A stretch of DNA of 64,000 nt from Polaromonas sp. OV174. Lineage in GTDB: Bacteria; Pseudomonadota; Gammaproteobacteria; Burkholderiales; Burkholderiaceae_C. Under the pieces are notes generated by a model that worked only from the letters and a program-made list of their open reading frames with translations, did no database searches and was not told where the DNA came from. The DNA lies in NCBI RefSeq assembly GCF_900112285.1, contig NZ_FOKZ01000007.1, positions 62,001 to 126,000 on the forward strand, in the 5' to 3' direction. Both the position numbers and the translations under genes were made by a program. Every line of letters starts with the position of its first letter. Position 1 is the stretch's first letter. Below are positions 55,658 through 64,000 of this stretch, one piece after another.

Positions 55658-56776
55658 TTATAAACCAGCCGCCTGGCGCGCCACCCAGCGTTTGAGCAGG
55701 GCGCTGCGCGCAAATCCCTTCATGCCCCAGTTGCGCAAGGCCTGCCAGCGGCCGTCGGGTTGCGCAAACAGGCCGTGCAAGCCATCGGTCACCGCGCCCA
55801 TGGCACTGACATCGGCCTGGCGCGCCCTTTCGTAGCGGCGCAGCAGTTTTTCATCACCCAGCTCGCGCCAGTATTCACGCTGTGCCAGCACGCTGGCCAG
55901 ACAGGCCGCATCGGCCAGACCCAGGTTCAGGCCCTGGCCCGACAAGGGGTGCACGGTGTGCGCCGCATCGCCGGCCAAGGCCCAGCCCGGGCCTACCCAA
56001 TGATCGGCCCTGGACAGCGCCAGCGGCCAACTGGCCCGCTCGCTGGTCAAACGCAAGCTGCCCACTTCCTCACCGCAGACGGCTTGCAGAGCCGCACAAA
56101 ATTCTTCCGGCGCCAGCTTCTCCAGCGCAGCGGCGCGCTCTACAGAGACAGACCAGACCAAGGCCACAGAGTTCCCGGCCGCGCCCGATAAAGGCAGGAG
56201 CGCCAAAATGTCGCCGCCCGAAAACCACTGCCGCGCCACGCCGCCATGGGGGGCGTCTGCTTCGAGCCGGGCGGCAATGGCTTTTTGCGGATAGGGCTTG
56301 ACGGTCCAGTGAGCGCCGAATTCATCGCGGCTGCGGCTTTGCCGGCCTTCGCAGATGACGGTGAGAGCGGCCTTGACCGGCGCCTGCACGGTCTCGATTT
56401 GCGGCTGGTAGCGCACCGCCTGAATCAGCTGCTGCTCCAGCGCGGGCACATCGACGATCCAGGCCAGGGCCTCTTGCGCCACGCTGTCGGCGCTGAAGTC
56501 GAGCCGGCCGCCGTCGTCGCCCCAGACGCGCATTTCCCGCACCGGGGTGGCAAAAGGCGCTTCTGGCCAGACCCGCAAGGACTCCAGCACTTGCCGCGAG
56601 GCGCTGTTCAGGGCGTAGGCACGCACGTCGGTGCGGGCCTGGCCGGGCTGGTCGGCGCTTGCGCTGTCTGGCCTGGTGACCAGCGCCACGCGCAAACGCT
56701 CGCGCGCCAGCAACAGGGCCAAGCTGCGGCCGACCACGCCGTCGCCGCGAATACAAACATCAAAGGACTTGGACAT
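55658..56776 (-). CDS. UbiH/UbiF-family FAD-dependent hydroxylase
   Basis: A 372-residue aromatic hydroxylase of the ubiquinone biosynthesis (UbiH/UbiF/VisC/COQ6) family. The FAD-binding N-terminus is VCIRGDGVVGRSLALLLAR, and the second FAD motif is GWALAGDAAHTVHPLSGQGLNLGLADA. RxYALN-type ARTDVRAYALNSAS is also family-typical. Which ring position it hydroxylates cannot be read from sequence. It lies 26 bases upstream of dsbC on the same strand. Confidence 0.88.
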   Translation of the reverse strand: MSKSFDVCIRGDGVVGRSLALLLARERLRVALVTRPDSASADQPGQARTDVRAYALNSASRQVLESLRVWPEAPFATPVREMRVWGDDGGRLDFSADSVAQEALAWIVDVPALEQQLIQAVRYQPQIETVQAPVKAALTVICEGRQSRSRDEFGAHWTVKPYPQKAIAARLEADAPHGGVARQWFSGGDILALLPLSGAAGNSVALVWSVSVERAAALEKLAPEEFCAALQAVCGEEVGSLRLTSERASWPLALSRADHWVGPGWALAGDAAHTVHPLSGQGLNLGLADAACLASVLAQREYWRELGDEKLLRRYERARQADVSAMGAVTDGLHGLFAQPDGRWQALRNWGMKGFARSALLKRWVARQAAGL

Positions 56777-56860
56777 CCCTCATTTTAGAAGGCAGTGCAG
56801 AATGGCTGTTTTTGACGCTTGGCTTGGCCTTGGGCCGGCATTGACAAGGACTGAATCAAA

Positions 56861-57790
56861 GTGAGTGATGCATCCAATGACAGCTTGAAGACCGCCGTCG
56901 CCGAAGCGGAGTGCGACTTGGTGGCGGTGATTTCGCGGCTCTATGTCTATCCGGTGAAGTCCTGCGCCGGCGTGCAGGTGCAAGAGGCGATACTGACCGA
57001 GACCGGGCTGGAATTTGACCGCGCCTGGATGGTGGTCGACGGCGCGGGGCGCTTTCTGACGCAGCGCGAGCTGCCGCGCATGGCGCTGATCAAGCCGCAG
57101 CTCAAACAGTATGAGATGGTGTTGCGCGCTCCCGGCATGCTGGCCTTGCACATCGCGCTGGACCAGGTCGAGGCGCCAACCCGTGTCAGCGTCTGGGACG
57201 ACGAGCTGCCGGCTTACGACATGGGGCCCATCGCCGCCCAGTGGTTTAGCGATTTTCTGGGCACCACGGCCCGCCTGGTGCGCTTTGACCCCGAGCAGCA
57301 GCGCGTCTGCAGCCGGAAATGGACCGATGAGCACGAGGCGCTCAACCAGTTCAGCGATGGCTATTCGCTCTTGCTCAGCAGCGAAGCCTCGCTGGACCAG
57401 CTCAACAGCAAGCTGGGCGCCGCCGGTGTCGCGGCGGTGGGCATGGAGCGGTTTCGGCCCAACATCGTGCTTGGCCATGCGGCCGGCGGGGAGGCGCTGG
57501 CGCCGCATGACGAAGACCGGCTGGAGTGGCTGCAGATCGCCACGGCGCCGGGCGCGCCAGGCTTGGTGGAACTCAAGCCGGTCAAGCCCTGCCCGCGCTG
57601 CCCCATCCCGAATATCGACCCGGCGACCGCCATCAGCAGCCCGGAAGTCGGCGACATGCTGCAAAGCTACCGCCAGGATGCGCGCGTCAATGGCGCGGTG
57701 ACTTTTGGCATGAATGCCATCGTGATTAGCGGCGTGGATCAGTTGCTCAAGGTGGGGCAAAGCGTTGCCGCCAACTACCGCTTTGACTAG
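56861..57790 (+). CDS. MOSC-domain protein (YcbX-like)
   Basis: A 309-residue protein with an N-terminal MOSC_N beta-barrel (ISRLYVYPVKSCAGVQVQEAILTETGLEFDRAWMVVD) and a C-terminal MOSC domain with RFRPNIVLG and KPCPRCPIPNIDP. MOSC proteins of the YcbX type bind molybdenum cofactor through the conserved Cys and reduce N-hydroxylated compounds. No ferredoxin domain follows. The start is GTG at 56861 with no strong ribosome-binding site. It is divergent from the hydroxylase gene. Confidence 0.88.
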   Translation: MSDASNDSLKTAVAEAECDLVAVISRLYVYPVKSCAGVQVQEAILTETGLEFDRAWMVVDGAGRFLTQRELPRMALIKPQLKQYEMVLRAPGMLALHIALDQVEAPTRVSVWDDELPAYDMGPIAAQWFSDFLGTTARLVRFDPEQQRVCSRKWTDEHEALNQFSDGYSLLLSSEASLDQLNSKLGAAGVAAVGMERFRPNIVLGHAAGGEALAPHDEDRLEWLQIATAPGAPGLVELKPVKPCPRCPIPNIDPATAISSPEVGDMLQSYRQDARVNGAVTFGMNAIVISGVDQLLKVGQSVAANYRFD

Positions 57791-57859
57791 CAGAGCCCTT
57801 AAATCGCGGCCTGCGGGCGGTATCGAATACACTTCTCACCCTGTTTTTGAAGGTTTGTC

Positions 57860-58951
57860 ATGAGTTTGAAGTGCGGTATCGTAGGCTTGCCTAACGTCGG
57901 AAAATCAACCCTGTTTAATGCCTTGACCAAGGCGGGCATTGCGGCGGAAAACTACCCGTTTTGCACCATCGAGCCCAATGTGGGCGTGGTGGAGGTGCCT
58001 GATCCCCGGCTGGCGCAGCTGTCCGAGATCGTCAAGCCCGAGCGCGTAGTGCCGGCGATTGTCGAGTTTGTCGATATTGCCGGCCTGGTGGCCGGTGCCA
58101 GCACCGGCGAAGGCCTGGGCAACAAGTTCCTGGCTCATATCCGCGAGACCGATGCCATCGTCAACGTGGTGCGCTGTTTTGAAGACGAGAACGTGATTCA
58201 CGTCGCCGGCAAGGTCGATCCGATTTCCGACATCGAGGTGATTCAGACCGAACTCTGTCTGGCCGATCTGGGTGCGGTGGAAAAAGCCCTGCACCGCGTG
58301 ACCAAGCTGGCGCGCTCGGGCGACAAGGAGTCCGTCAAGCTGGTGGCCATCCTGGAGAAATGCCAGGCCGCTTTGAATGAAGCCAAACCGGTGCGCACGC
58401 TGGAGTTCAGCAAGGAAGAAAAGCCGCTGCTGCAGCAGTTTTTCCTGATCACCGCCAAGCCCGCGATGTTTGTCGCCAATGTGGCCGAAGACGGTTTCGA
58501 GAACAACCCTTTCCTGGATCGCCTGAAGGTCTTTGCCGAGTCGCAAAACGCACCCGTGGTGGCCATCAGCGCCAAGCTGGAAGCCGAAATGTCCGAGATG
58601 AGCGACGAAGACCGCCAGATGTTCCTGGAGGAGCTGGGCCAGACCGAGCCCGGCCTGAGCCGGCTGATTCGCTCGGCCTACAAGCTGCTGGGCTTGCAAA
58701 CCTATTTCACCGCTGGCGTGAAAGAAGTGCGCGCCTGGACCATTCATGTGGGCGACACCGGCCCGCAGGCCGCCGGCGTGATTCACACCGATTTCGAGAA
58801 GGGCTATATCCGCGCCCAGACCATCGCGTTTGAAGACTTCATCGCCTACAAGGGCGAGCAGGGCGCCAAGGATGCCGGCAAGATGCGCGCCGAAGGCAAG
58901 GACTATGTCGTCAAGGATGGCGACGTGATGAACTTCCTGTTCAGTTCCTGA
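57860..58951 (+). CDS. ychF: Redox-regulated ATPase YchF (OBG family)
   Basis: YchF, 363 residues, a ribosome-associated P-loop ATPase. G1 is GLPNVGKS at residues 9-16. The G3 region is [17 protein letters not shown], and a C-terminal TGS domain holds [22 protein letters not shown]. The length and C-terminus ([10 protein letters not shown]) match the family exactly. Confidence 0.97.
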   Translation: MSLKCGIVGLPNVGKSTLFNALTKAGIAAENYPFCTIEPNVGVVEVPDPRLAQLSEIVKPERVVPAIVEFVDIAGLVAGASTGEGLGNKFLAHIRETDAIVNVVRCFEDENVIHVAGKVDPISDIEVIQTELCLADLGAVEKALHRVTKLARSGDKESVKLVAILEKCQAALNEAKPVRTLEFSKEEKPLLQQFFLITAKPAMFVANVAEDGFENNPFLDRLKVFAESQNAPVVAISAKLEAEMSEMSDEDRQMFLEELGQTEPGLSRLIRSAYKLLGLQTYFTAGVKEVRAWTIHVGDTGPQAAGVIHTDFEKGYIRAQTIAFEDFIAYKGEQGAKDAGKMRAEGKDYVVKDGDVMNFLFSS

Positions 58952-58979
58952 GCGGGGTAGGCCGGCTTGCTGCTGGCCT

Positions 58980-59046
58980 TGATTTTTAAGTGATTTATGC
59001 CTGTAGCCCAATAAACATGGGCGCAGCCAGCTATTAATTAAGTAGC
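58980..59046 (-). repeat. Dispersed two-hairpin intergenic repeat, copy 9
   Basis: Reverse-oriented copy between ychF and the pseudouridine-synthase-like gene. On the minus strand it reads CTACTTAATTAATAGCTGGC, TGCGCCCATGTTTATTGGGCTACAGGC then ATAAATC. Preceded on the plus strand by a GCCGG-rich hairpin (58959-58978). Confidence 0.75.
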
Positions 59047-59090
59047 GAACAAATTTTCCATTGCAACCGGACTCAACAGGACATGCGGCC

Positions 59091-59837
59091 ATGAATGAAC
59101 CGGTACGACTCGCCAAACGCCTGGCCGAGATGCTCTCCTGCTCGCGCCGCGAGGCCGAGCAATACATAGAGGGTGGCTGGGTCACAGTTGATGGCGTGGT
59201 GGTGGAAGAGCCGCAATTTCGCGTGCTGAACCAGACCATTGCGCTGGACCCGGACGCCAGTCTGCTGGCGCTCACGCCAGTCACCTTGCTGCTGCACAAG
59301 CCGGTCGGCTATGAGGCGGGCCTGGGTGCGGCTGGAGGCCAGGCGCTGCCTGCGGCCCAGTTGCTGTCGGCGGCCAGCTTGTGGCCCGAGGACCGCTCAC
59401 GCATACGGCCGTTGAAAAAACACTTTTCCGCTTCTGAATTGGTCACGCCGTTGGCCACGCCGGCCAGTGGCCTGGTGGTGTTTACCAGTGACTGGCGCGT
59501 GACGCGCAAGCTGCGCGAGGACGCCAGGTTGCTGGAGCATGAGGTGCTGGTGGAGGTTGGCGGCGAGATCAAGCCCGGCGGCCTGGAGCGCTTGAATCGC
59601 ATTGATCACGGCTTTACCTATAGGGGCGCTTTGTTGCCGCCGGCCAAGGTGAGCTGGCAGAGCGAGGCGCGGCTGCGCTTTGCGCTCAAGGGCGAGTTGC
59701 CCGGGCAGATCGCCTATATGTGCGAAAGCGTGGGGCTTAGGGTAGAGGCCATGAAACGCCTGCGCGTGGGCCGGATTCCCATGAGCCACTTGCCGCCCGG
59801 TCAGTGGCGCTATTTGCTGCCGCACGAGCGCTTTTAA
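59091..59837 (+). CDS. RsuA/RluF-like pseudouridine synthase fold protein lacking the catalytic Asp
   Basis: A 248-residue protein with an N-terminal S4 RNA-binding domain (VRLAKRLAEMLSCSRREAEQYIEGGWVTVDG) and a pseudouridine-synthase domain. In active RsuA/RluF enzymes the motif is GRLDxxSxGLLLLTND. Here it reads TPLATPASGLVVFTSD, so the invariant Asp is Ala and the preceding Arg is Pro. The later basic RxxRRM segment is also altered (PGQIAYMCESVGL), while LKRVRIG-like MKRLRVGRI and LPPGQWR remain. It probably binds RNA but may not isomerise uridine. The ATG at 59091 is chosen; an upstream TTG adds nothing conserved. Confidence 0.8.
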   Translation: MNEPVRLAKRLAEMLSCSRREAEQYIEGGWVTVDGVVVEEPQFRVLNQTIALDPDASLLALTPVTLLLHKPVGYEAGLGAAGGQALPAAQLLSAASLWPEDRSRIRPLKKHFSASELVTPLATPASGLVVFTSDWRVTRKLREDARLLEHEVLVEVGGEIKPGGLERLNRIDHGFTYRGALLPPAKVSWQSEARLRFALKGELPGQIAYMCESVGLRVEAMKRLRVGRIPMSHLPPGQWRYLLPHERF

Positions 59838-60316
59838 GTACCGAAGACGCCAGGAAATGCCCAGATCAGGCTTCCGGTCAGCAAAAAATAACGCGCGAAC
59901 TTGCCTATGGCCATATAGGCCAAGCAGGGCCAGAAGGGGAATTTGAGCCAGCCGGCCACGGCGCAAAGCGGGTCGCCCACGCCCGGCAGCCAGGCCAGCA
60001 GGCAGGCTTTGGGGCCCAGCTTTTCCAGCCATCGCACCGCCCGGCCATGGTGCGAGGAATGCTTGTACTTGTCGACCACCTTGTGCGCGCCGTAGCCCAG
60101 CCACCAGTCCAGCGCACCGCCCAGCGTGTTGCCGGCAGTGGCGACCAGGACGGCCGGCCAGAACAGCTCGGGGTTGAGCTTGACCAGACCAAACACCACG
60201 GGCTCAGAGCCCAGCGGCAGCAGCGTTGCCGAGATGAAGGACACCACAAACACCGTGCTCAGGCCAAATTCGGGCAAGGCCAGCAGCGTGATCAGTTGTT
60301 GTATCCATTCTTCCAT
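59834..60316 (-). CDS. YqaA/DedA-type inner-membrane protein
   Basis: A 160-residue membrane protein of the YqaA subgroup of the DedA/VTT superfamily. It has about four hydrophobic segments and the conserved ATLLPLGSEPVV, TAGNTLGGALDWWLGY and LPGVGDPLCAVAGW motifs. DedA-type proteins are lipid scramblases or flippases; YqaA's role is unclear. It converges on the preceding gene with a four-base overlap of stop codons. Confidence 0.88.
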   Translation of the reverse strand: MEEWIQQLITLLALPEFGLSTVFVVSFISATLLPLGSEPVVFGLVKLNPELFWPAVLVATAGNTLGGALDWWLGYGAHKVVDKYKHSSHHGRAVRWLEKLGPKACLLAWLPGVGDPLCAVAGWLKFPFWPCLAYMAIGKFARYFLLTGSLIWAFPGVFGT

Positions 60317-60389
60317 AGGGCCTAGAGTTTATAGGCAGGGGTGCATGGGCCAGAACAGGACGGATGGGCGGCTTGGCCGAATAGATGCA

Positions 60390-60412
60390 AAAATTTCAAT
60401 TGCTGAAATTTT
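60390..60412. promoter_or_regulatory. Inverted repeat upstream of dusB-fis, possible operator
   Basis: AAAATTTCA (60390-60398) and TGAAATTTT (60404-60412) form a perfect 9-bp inverted repeat with a 5-base centre. A TACAAT -10-like element follows at 60420-60425, with no convincing -35. AT-rich, symmetric DNA at the dusB-fis promoter would suit Fis autorepression, known in E. coli, but this is inference. Confidence 0.4.
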
Positions 60413-60465
60413 AGGCAGTTACAATCACCGCTCCCTTTTCGACCCGTCCCACGCTCCCACTTCTC

Positions 60466-61536
60466 ATGAACATCGGCTCTTATGCTTTGGCAAACAACCT
60501 GTTTGTCGCGCCCATGGCTGGCGTGACGGACCGGCCGTTTCGCCAGCTCTGCAAAAAGCTGGGAGCCGGCTATGCGGTGAGCGAAATGGTGACCTCGCGG
60601 CGCGATTTGTGGAATACGCTGAAGACCTCGCGCCGCGCCAATCATGAGGGCGAGCCGGGCCCGATTGCGGTGCAGATTGCCGGCACCGACGCGCAGATGA
60701 TGGCCGAGGCGGCCGCCTACAACGTGGACCGGGGCGCGCAAATCATTGACATCAACATGGGTTGTCCGGCCAAAAAAGTCTGTAACAAGTGGGCCGGTTC
60801 GGCCCTGATGCAGGATGAAAAGCTGGCGCTGCAAATCATCGAGGCGGTGGTCGCGGCCTGCGCCCCGCACCGGGTTCCGGTGACGCTGAAAATGCGCACC
60901 GGCTGGGCCCAGGGCCACAAAAATGCCCTGGCGATTGCCTGCGCCGCCGAAAGCGCCGGCGTGCAGATGGTCACCGTGCATGGACGCACGCGTGAGCAGG
61001 GTTACAAAGGCTTTGCCGAATACGACACCATCGCCGCGGTGAAGGCGGCACTGCGCATTCCGGTGGTGGCCAATGGCGACATCAACAGCCCGGAAAAAGC
61101 CAGGGATGTGCTGGCCTATACCGGCGCCGACGCCGTGATGCTGGGTCGCGTGGCCCAGGGCCGGCCCTGGATTTTCCGTGAGGTGGCGCATTTCCTGGCC
61201 ACCGGCACGCAGCTGGCGCCGCCGCTGGTGAGTGAGGTCAAGCGCCTGCTGCTAGACCATTTGCCGGACCACTACGCCTTGTATGGGGACTTCAGCGGCG
61301 TGCGCACGGCGCGCAAGCATATCGGCTGGTATGTGAAAAGCTTGCCGGGCGGCGAAGCGTTTCGGGCGCAGATGAATTTACTGGAAGACTGCCAAGCGCA
61401 GCTCCAGGCGGTCGCTCATTTTTTTGACGACCTGGGTGAACGGATGGACAGAATTCCGTTGCCCACAGAGAGTGAGAACGACCCGGTATGGGTCGGGATG
61501 AACAAAGATAAAAATCAGGAGGAAGCTGCTGCATGA
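60466..61536 (+). CDS. dusB: tRNA-dihydrouridine synthase B
   Basis: DusB, 356 residues, an FMN enzyme reducing uridines in the tRNA D-loop. The N-terminal FMN site is VAPMAGVTDRPFR. Catalytic Cys106 lies in MGCPAKKVCNKWAGSALM. Later motifs are VTLKMRTGW, TVHGRTREQGY and ADAVMLGRVAQGRPWIF. The KKVCNKxAGSALM form is specific for DusB. Its stop overlaps the fis start by four bases, the classic dusB-fis operon. Confidence 0.95.
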   Translation: MNIGSYALANNLFVAPMAGVTDRPFRQLCKKLGAGYAVSEMVTSRRDLWNTLKTSRRANHEGEPGPIAVQIAGTDAQMMAEAAAYNVDRGAQIIDINMGCPAKKVCNKWAGSALMQDEKLALQIIEAVVAACAPHRVPVTLKMRTGWAQGHKNALAIACAAESAGVQMVTVHGRTREQGYKGFAEYDTIAAVKAALRIPVVANGDINSPEKARDVLAYTGADAVMLGRVAQGRPWIFREVAHFLATGTQLAPPLVSEVKRLLLDHLPDHYALYGDFSGVRTARKHIGWYVKSLPGGEAFRAQMNLLEDCQAQLQAVAHFFDDLGERMDRIPLPTESENDPVWVGMNKDKNQEEAAA

Positions 61537-61769
61537 GCAAAAATCACATCGAAGAGTGCGTACGCACCAGTCTGGAAGGCTATTTCAAGGACCTGGACGG
61601 CACCAACCCCGACGGCATGTACGACATGATGGTCAGGGTGGTTGAAAAGCCCCTGCTGGAAGTCGTTATGCACCACGCCGAACAAAACCAGTCGCGCGCC
61701 GCCGAATGGCTGGGTCTGAACCGCAATACCTTGCGTAAAAAGCTACTCGAGCACAAGCTCATTAAATAA
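61533..61769 (+). CDS. fis: DNA-binding protein Fis
   Basis: Fis, 78 residues, a nucleoid-associated DNA-bending protein. The C-terminal helix-turn-helix is NQSRAAEWLGLNRNTLRKKL, nearly identical to other Fis proteins. The N-terminal part is shorter than E. coli Fis (98 residues), as usual in betaproteobacteria, and lacks the beta-hairpin arms that activate Hin invertase. Translationally coupled to dusB. Confidence 0.95.
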   Translation: MSKNHIEECVRTSLEGYFKDLDGTNPDGMYDMMVRVVEKPLLEVVMHHAEQNQSRAAEWLGLNRNTLRKKLLEHKLIK

Positions 61770-61780
61770 TCCACCCCCTC

Positions 61781-61809
61781 CATCAGGGCCGGTTTGACCG
61801 GCCCTGATG
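61781..61809 (+). terminator. Hairpin between fis and purH
   Basis: A perfect 12-bp stem (CATCAGGGCCGG / CCGGCCCTGATG) with a TTTGA loop starts 12 bases after the fis stop and ends 20 bases before the purH ATG. No T-run follows. It may reduce read-through from dusB-fis into purH, or be a transcript-end hairpin. Confidence 0.6.
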
Positions 61810-61828
61810 ACTTGCACAGAAGAAAACC

Positions 61829-63400
<1,572 letters not shown>

Positions 63401-63404
63401 GTTG

Positions 63405-63767
63405 GTGTCCTTGGGCTCAAGCTCCCGGGGCTTGGCAGGGCTGCGCTGCATGGCAGCGGCCCTGCTGCTGGTCTGCAGTCTGACGGCTGTGGCCCAGCCG
63501 CCATCGCTGCAGGCGCAGGATTTGGCCCGAAAAAACGGCTGCCTGTCCTGCCACGGCATGGTCCGCAAGCAAGTCGGACCGGGCTTCGCCCAGATCGCGG
63601 CGCGTTACCGCGGCGACCCCGAGGCGCCGCTACGTCTGGCGGGAAAAATTCAAGCAGGCAGTGTTGGCACCTGGGGCCGCGTCATCATGCCCCGGCAAGC
63701 GCTGGTGACGCCGGCCGATGCGCAGGTGCTGGCAGACTGGGTGCTGTCCCAGCCGCCGCTCCCGTAA
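63405..63767 (+). CDS. Small class I c-type cytochrome
   Basis: An exported monoheme cytochrome c of about 105-120 residues. The heme site is CLSCH in ARKNGCLSCHGMVRKQVGPGF, and the distal Met is in VIMPRQALVTPADAQVLADWVL. The signal peptide contains AAALLLVCSLTAVAQ. The start is uncertain: GTG at 63405 or TTG at 63402 give a signal peptide with Arg residues in the n-region, whereas the ATG at 63450 does not. It lies four bases past purH. Redox partner unknown. Confidence 0.82.
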   Translation: MSLGSSSRGLAGLRCMAAALLLVCSLTAVAQPPSLQAQDLARKNGCLSCHGMVRKQVGPGFAQIAARYRGDPEAPLRLAGKIQAGSVGTWGRVIMPRQALVTPADAQVLADWVLSQPPLP

Positions 63768-63780
63768 CCGGCTGACGCTC

Positions 63781-64000
63781 TTATTTCGAAGCGAGTGAAC
63801 TGAAGAAGTCGCGCGCCGCAGCAATCGTGGTTTCTATGTCGTCGGCCGTGTGCGCCGCGCTGACAAAGCCCGCCTCATAAAGCGCCGGGGCGTAATACAC
63901 GCCGCTGTCCAGCATGGCGTGATAGAAGCGGTTGAAGGCCGGGCTGTCCGTCTTCATGACCTGTGGATAGTTTTGCGGCAATTGAGACAGCAGGAAAAAG
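63781..64000 (-). CDS. hemL: Glutamate-1-semialdehyde 2,1-aminomutase, C-terminal part (partial)
   Basis: The open frame runs off the right end of the window; 72 C-terminal residues are visible. FNRFYHAMLDSGVYYAPALYEAGFVSAAHTADDIETTI matches the C-terminus of HemL, the PLP enzyme that makes 5-aminolevulinate for heme. The stop TAA is at 63783-63781. The active-site lysine lies outside the window. It converges with the cytochrome gene, 13 bases apart. Confidence 0.88.
   Translation of the reverse strand, partial: FFLLSQLPQNYPQVMKTDSPAFNRFYHAMLDSGVYYAPALYEAGFVSAAHTADDIETTIAAARDFFSSLASK

Overview
The window is a gene-dense stretch of a betaproteobacterial chromosome, most likely Comamonadaceae (Polaromonas/Rhodoferax-like). 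This is inferred from the protein sequences, the moderately high GC, the mla-murA-his-tat gene order, and a dispersed 55-60 bp intergenic repeat that occurs about nine times. Nearly all of it is housekeeping. The accessory pieces are one RAYT-type Y1 transposase unit and one group II intron.

Layout, left to right. 1-10,020 (+): the tail of an upstream gene, dgt, a branched-chain amino acid type binding protein, the RAYT unit, and gltB-gltD (glutamate synthase). 10,283-16,635 (+): mlaF-mlaE-mlaD-mlaA-mlaC-mlaB (phospholipid trafficking), a two-gene ABC-2 transporter and ibaG. 16,651-27,702 (+): murA, then the histidine pathway hisG-D-C-B-H-A-F-I-E, a small membrane protein, a HIT protein and tatABC. 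27,721-33,363 (-): a decayed DUF167 gene, a histone H1-like protein, nrdB and nrdA behind a tandem NrdR operator. 33,596-40,840 (-): ampD, pilR, pilS, a PP0621-type protein and ypjD as one operon, with a group II intron inserted at the 5' end of ypjD. 41,291-42,649 (+): ffh. 42,760-51,303 (-): mdoH, mdoG, glrR, a QseG-like lipoprotein, glrK and miaB. 51,381-56,776 (-): an unknown exported protein, tRNA-Met, enoyl-CoA hydratase, an M61 peptidase, dsbC and a UbiH-type hydroxylase. 56,861-64,000: MOSC protein, ychF, a pseudouridine-synthase-like protein lacking its catalytic Asp, a YqaA/DedA protein, dusB-fis, purH, a small cytochrome c and the end of hemL.

The most interesting signal is the 213 bp between glrR and mdoG. 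It holds a perfect 20-bp palindrome containing the GlrR motif TGTC-N10-GACA, a full match to the IHF consensus, and a sigma-54 promoter with exact GG-N10-GC spacing. All three are in the right order to drive mdoGH. The glrK-qseG-glrR genes lie immediately upstream on the same strand, so the sequence predicts a GlrKR/sigma-54/IHF circuit controlling osmoregulated periplasmic glucan synthesis.

Other points worth reading: the intron's domain VI appears to overlap the apparent ypjD start codon; the repeat family doubles as a 19-bp terminator after ffh; a DUF167/YggU gene survives only as a broken remnant; and GlrR and PilR carry GAFTDA and GAYTGA variants of the sigma-54 contact loop. Everything here was read by eye, with no database search or folding calculation.
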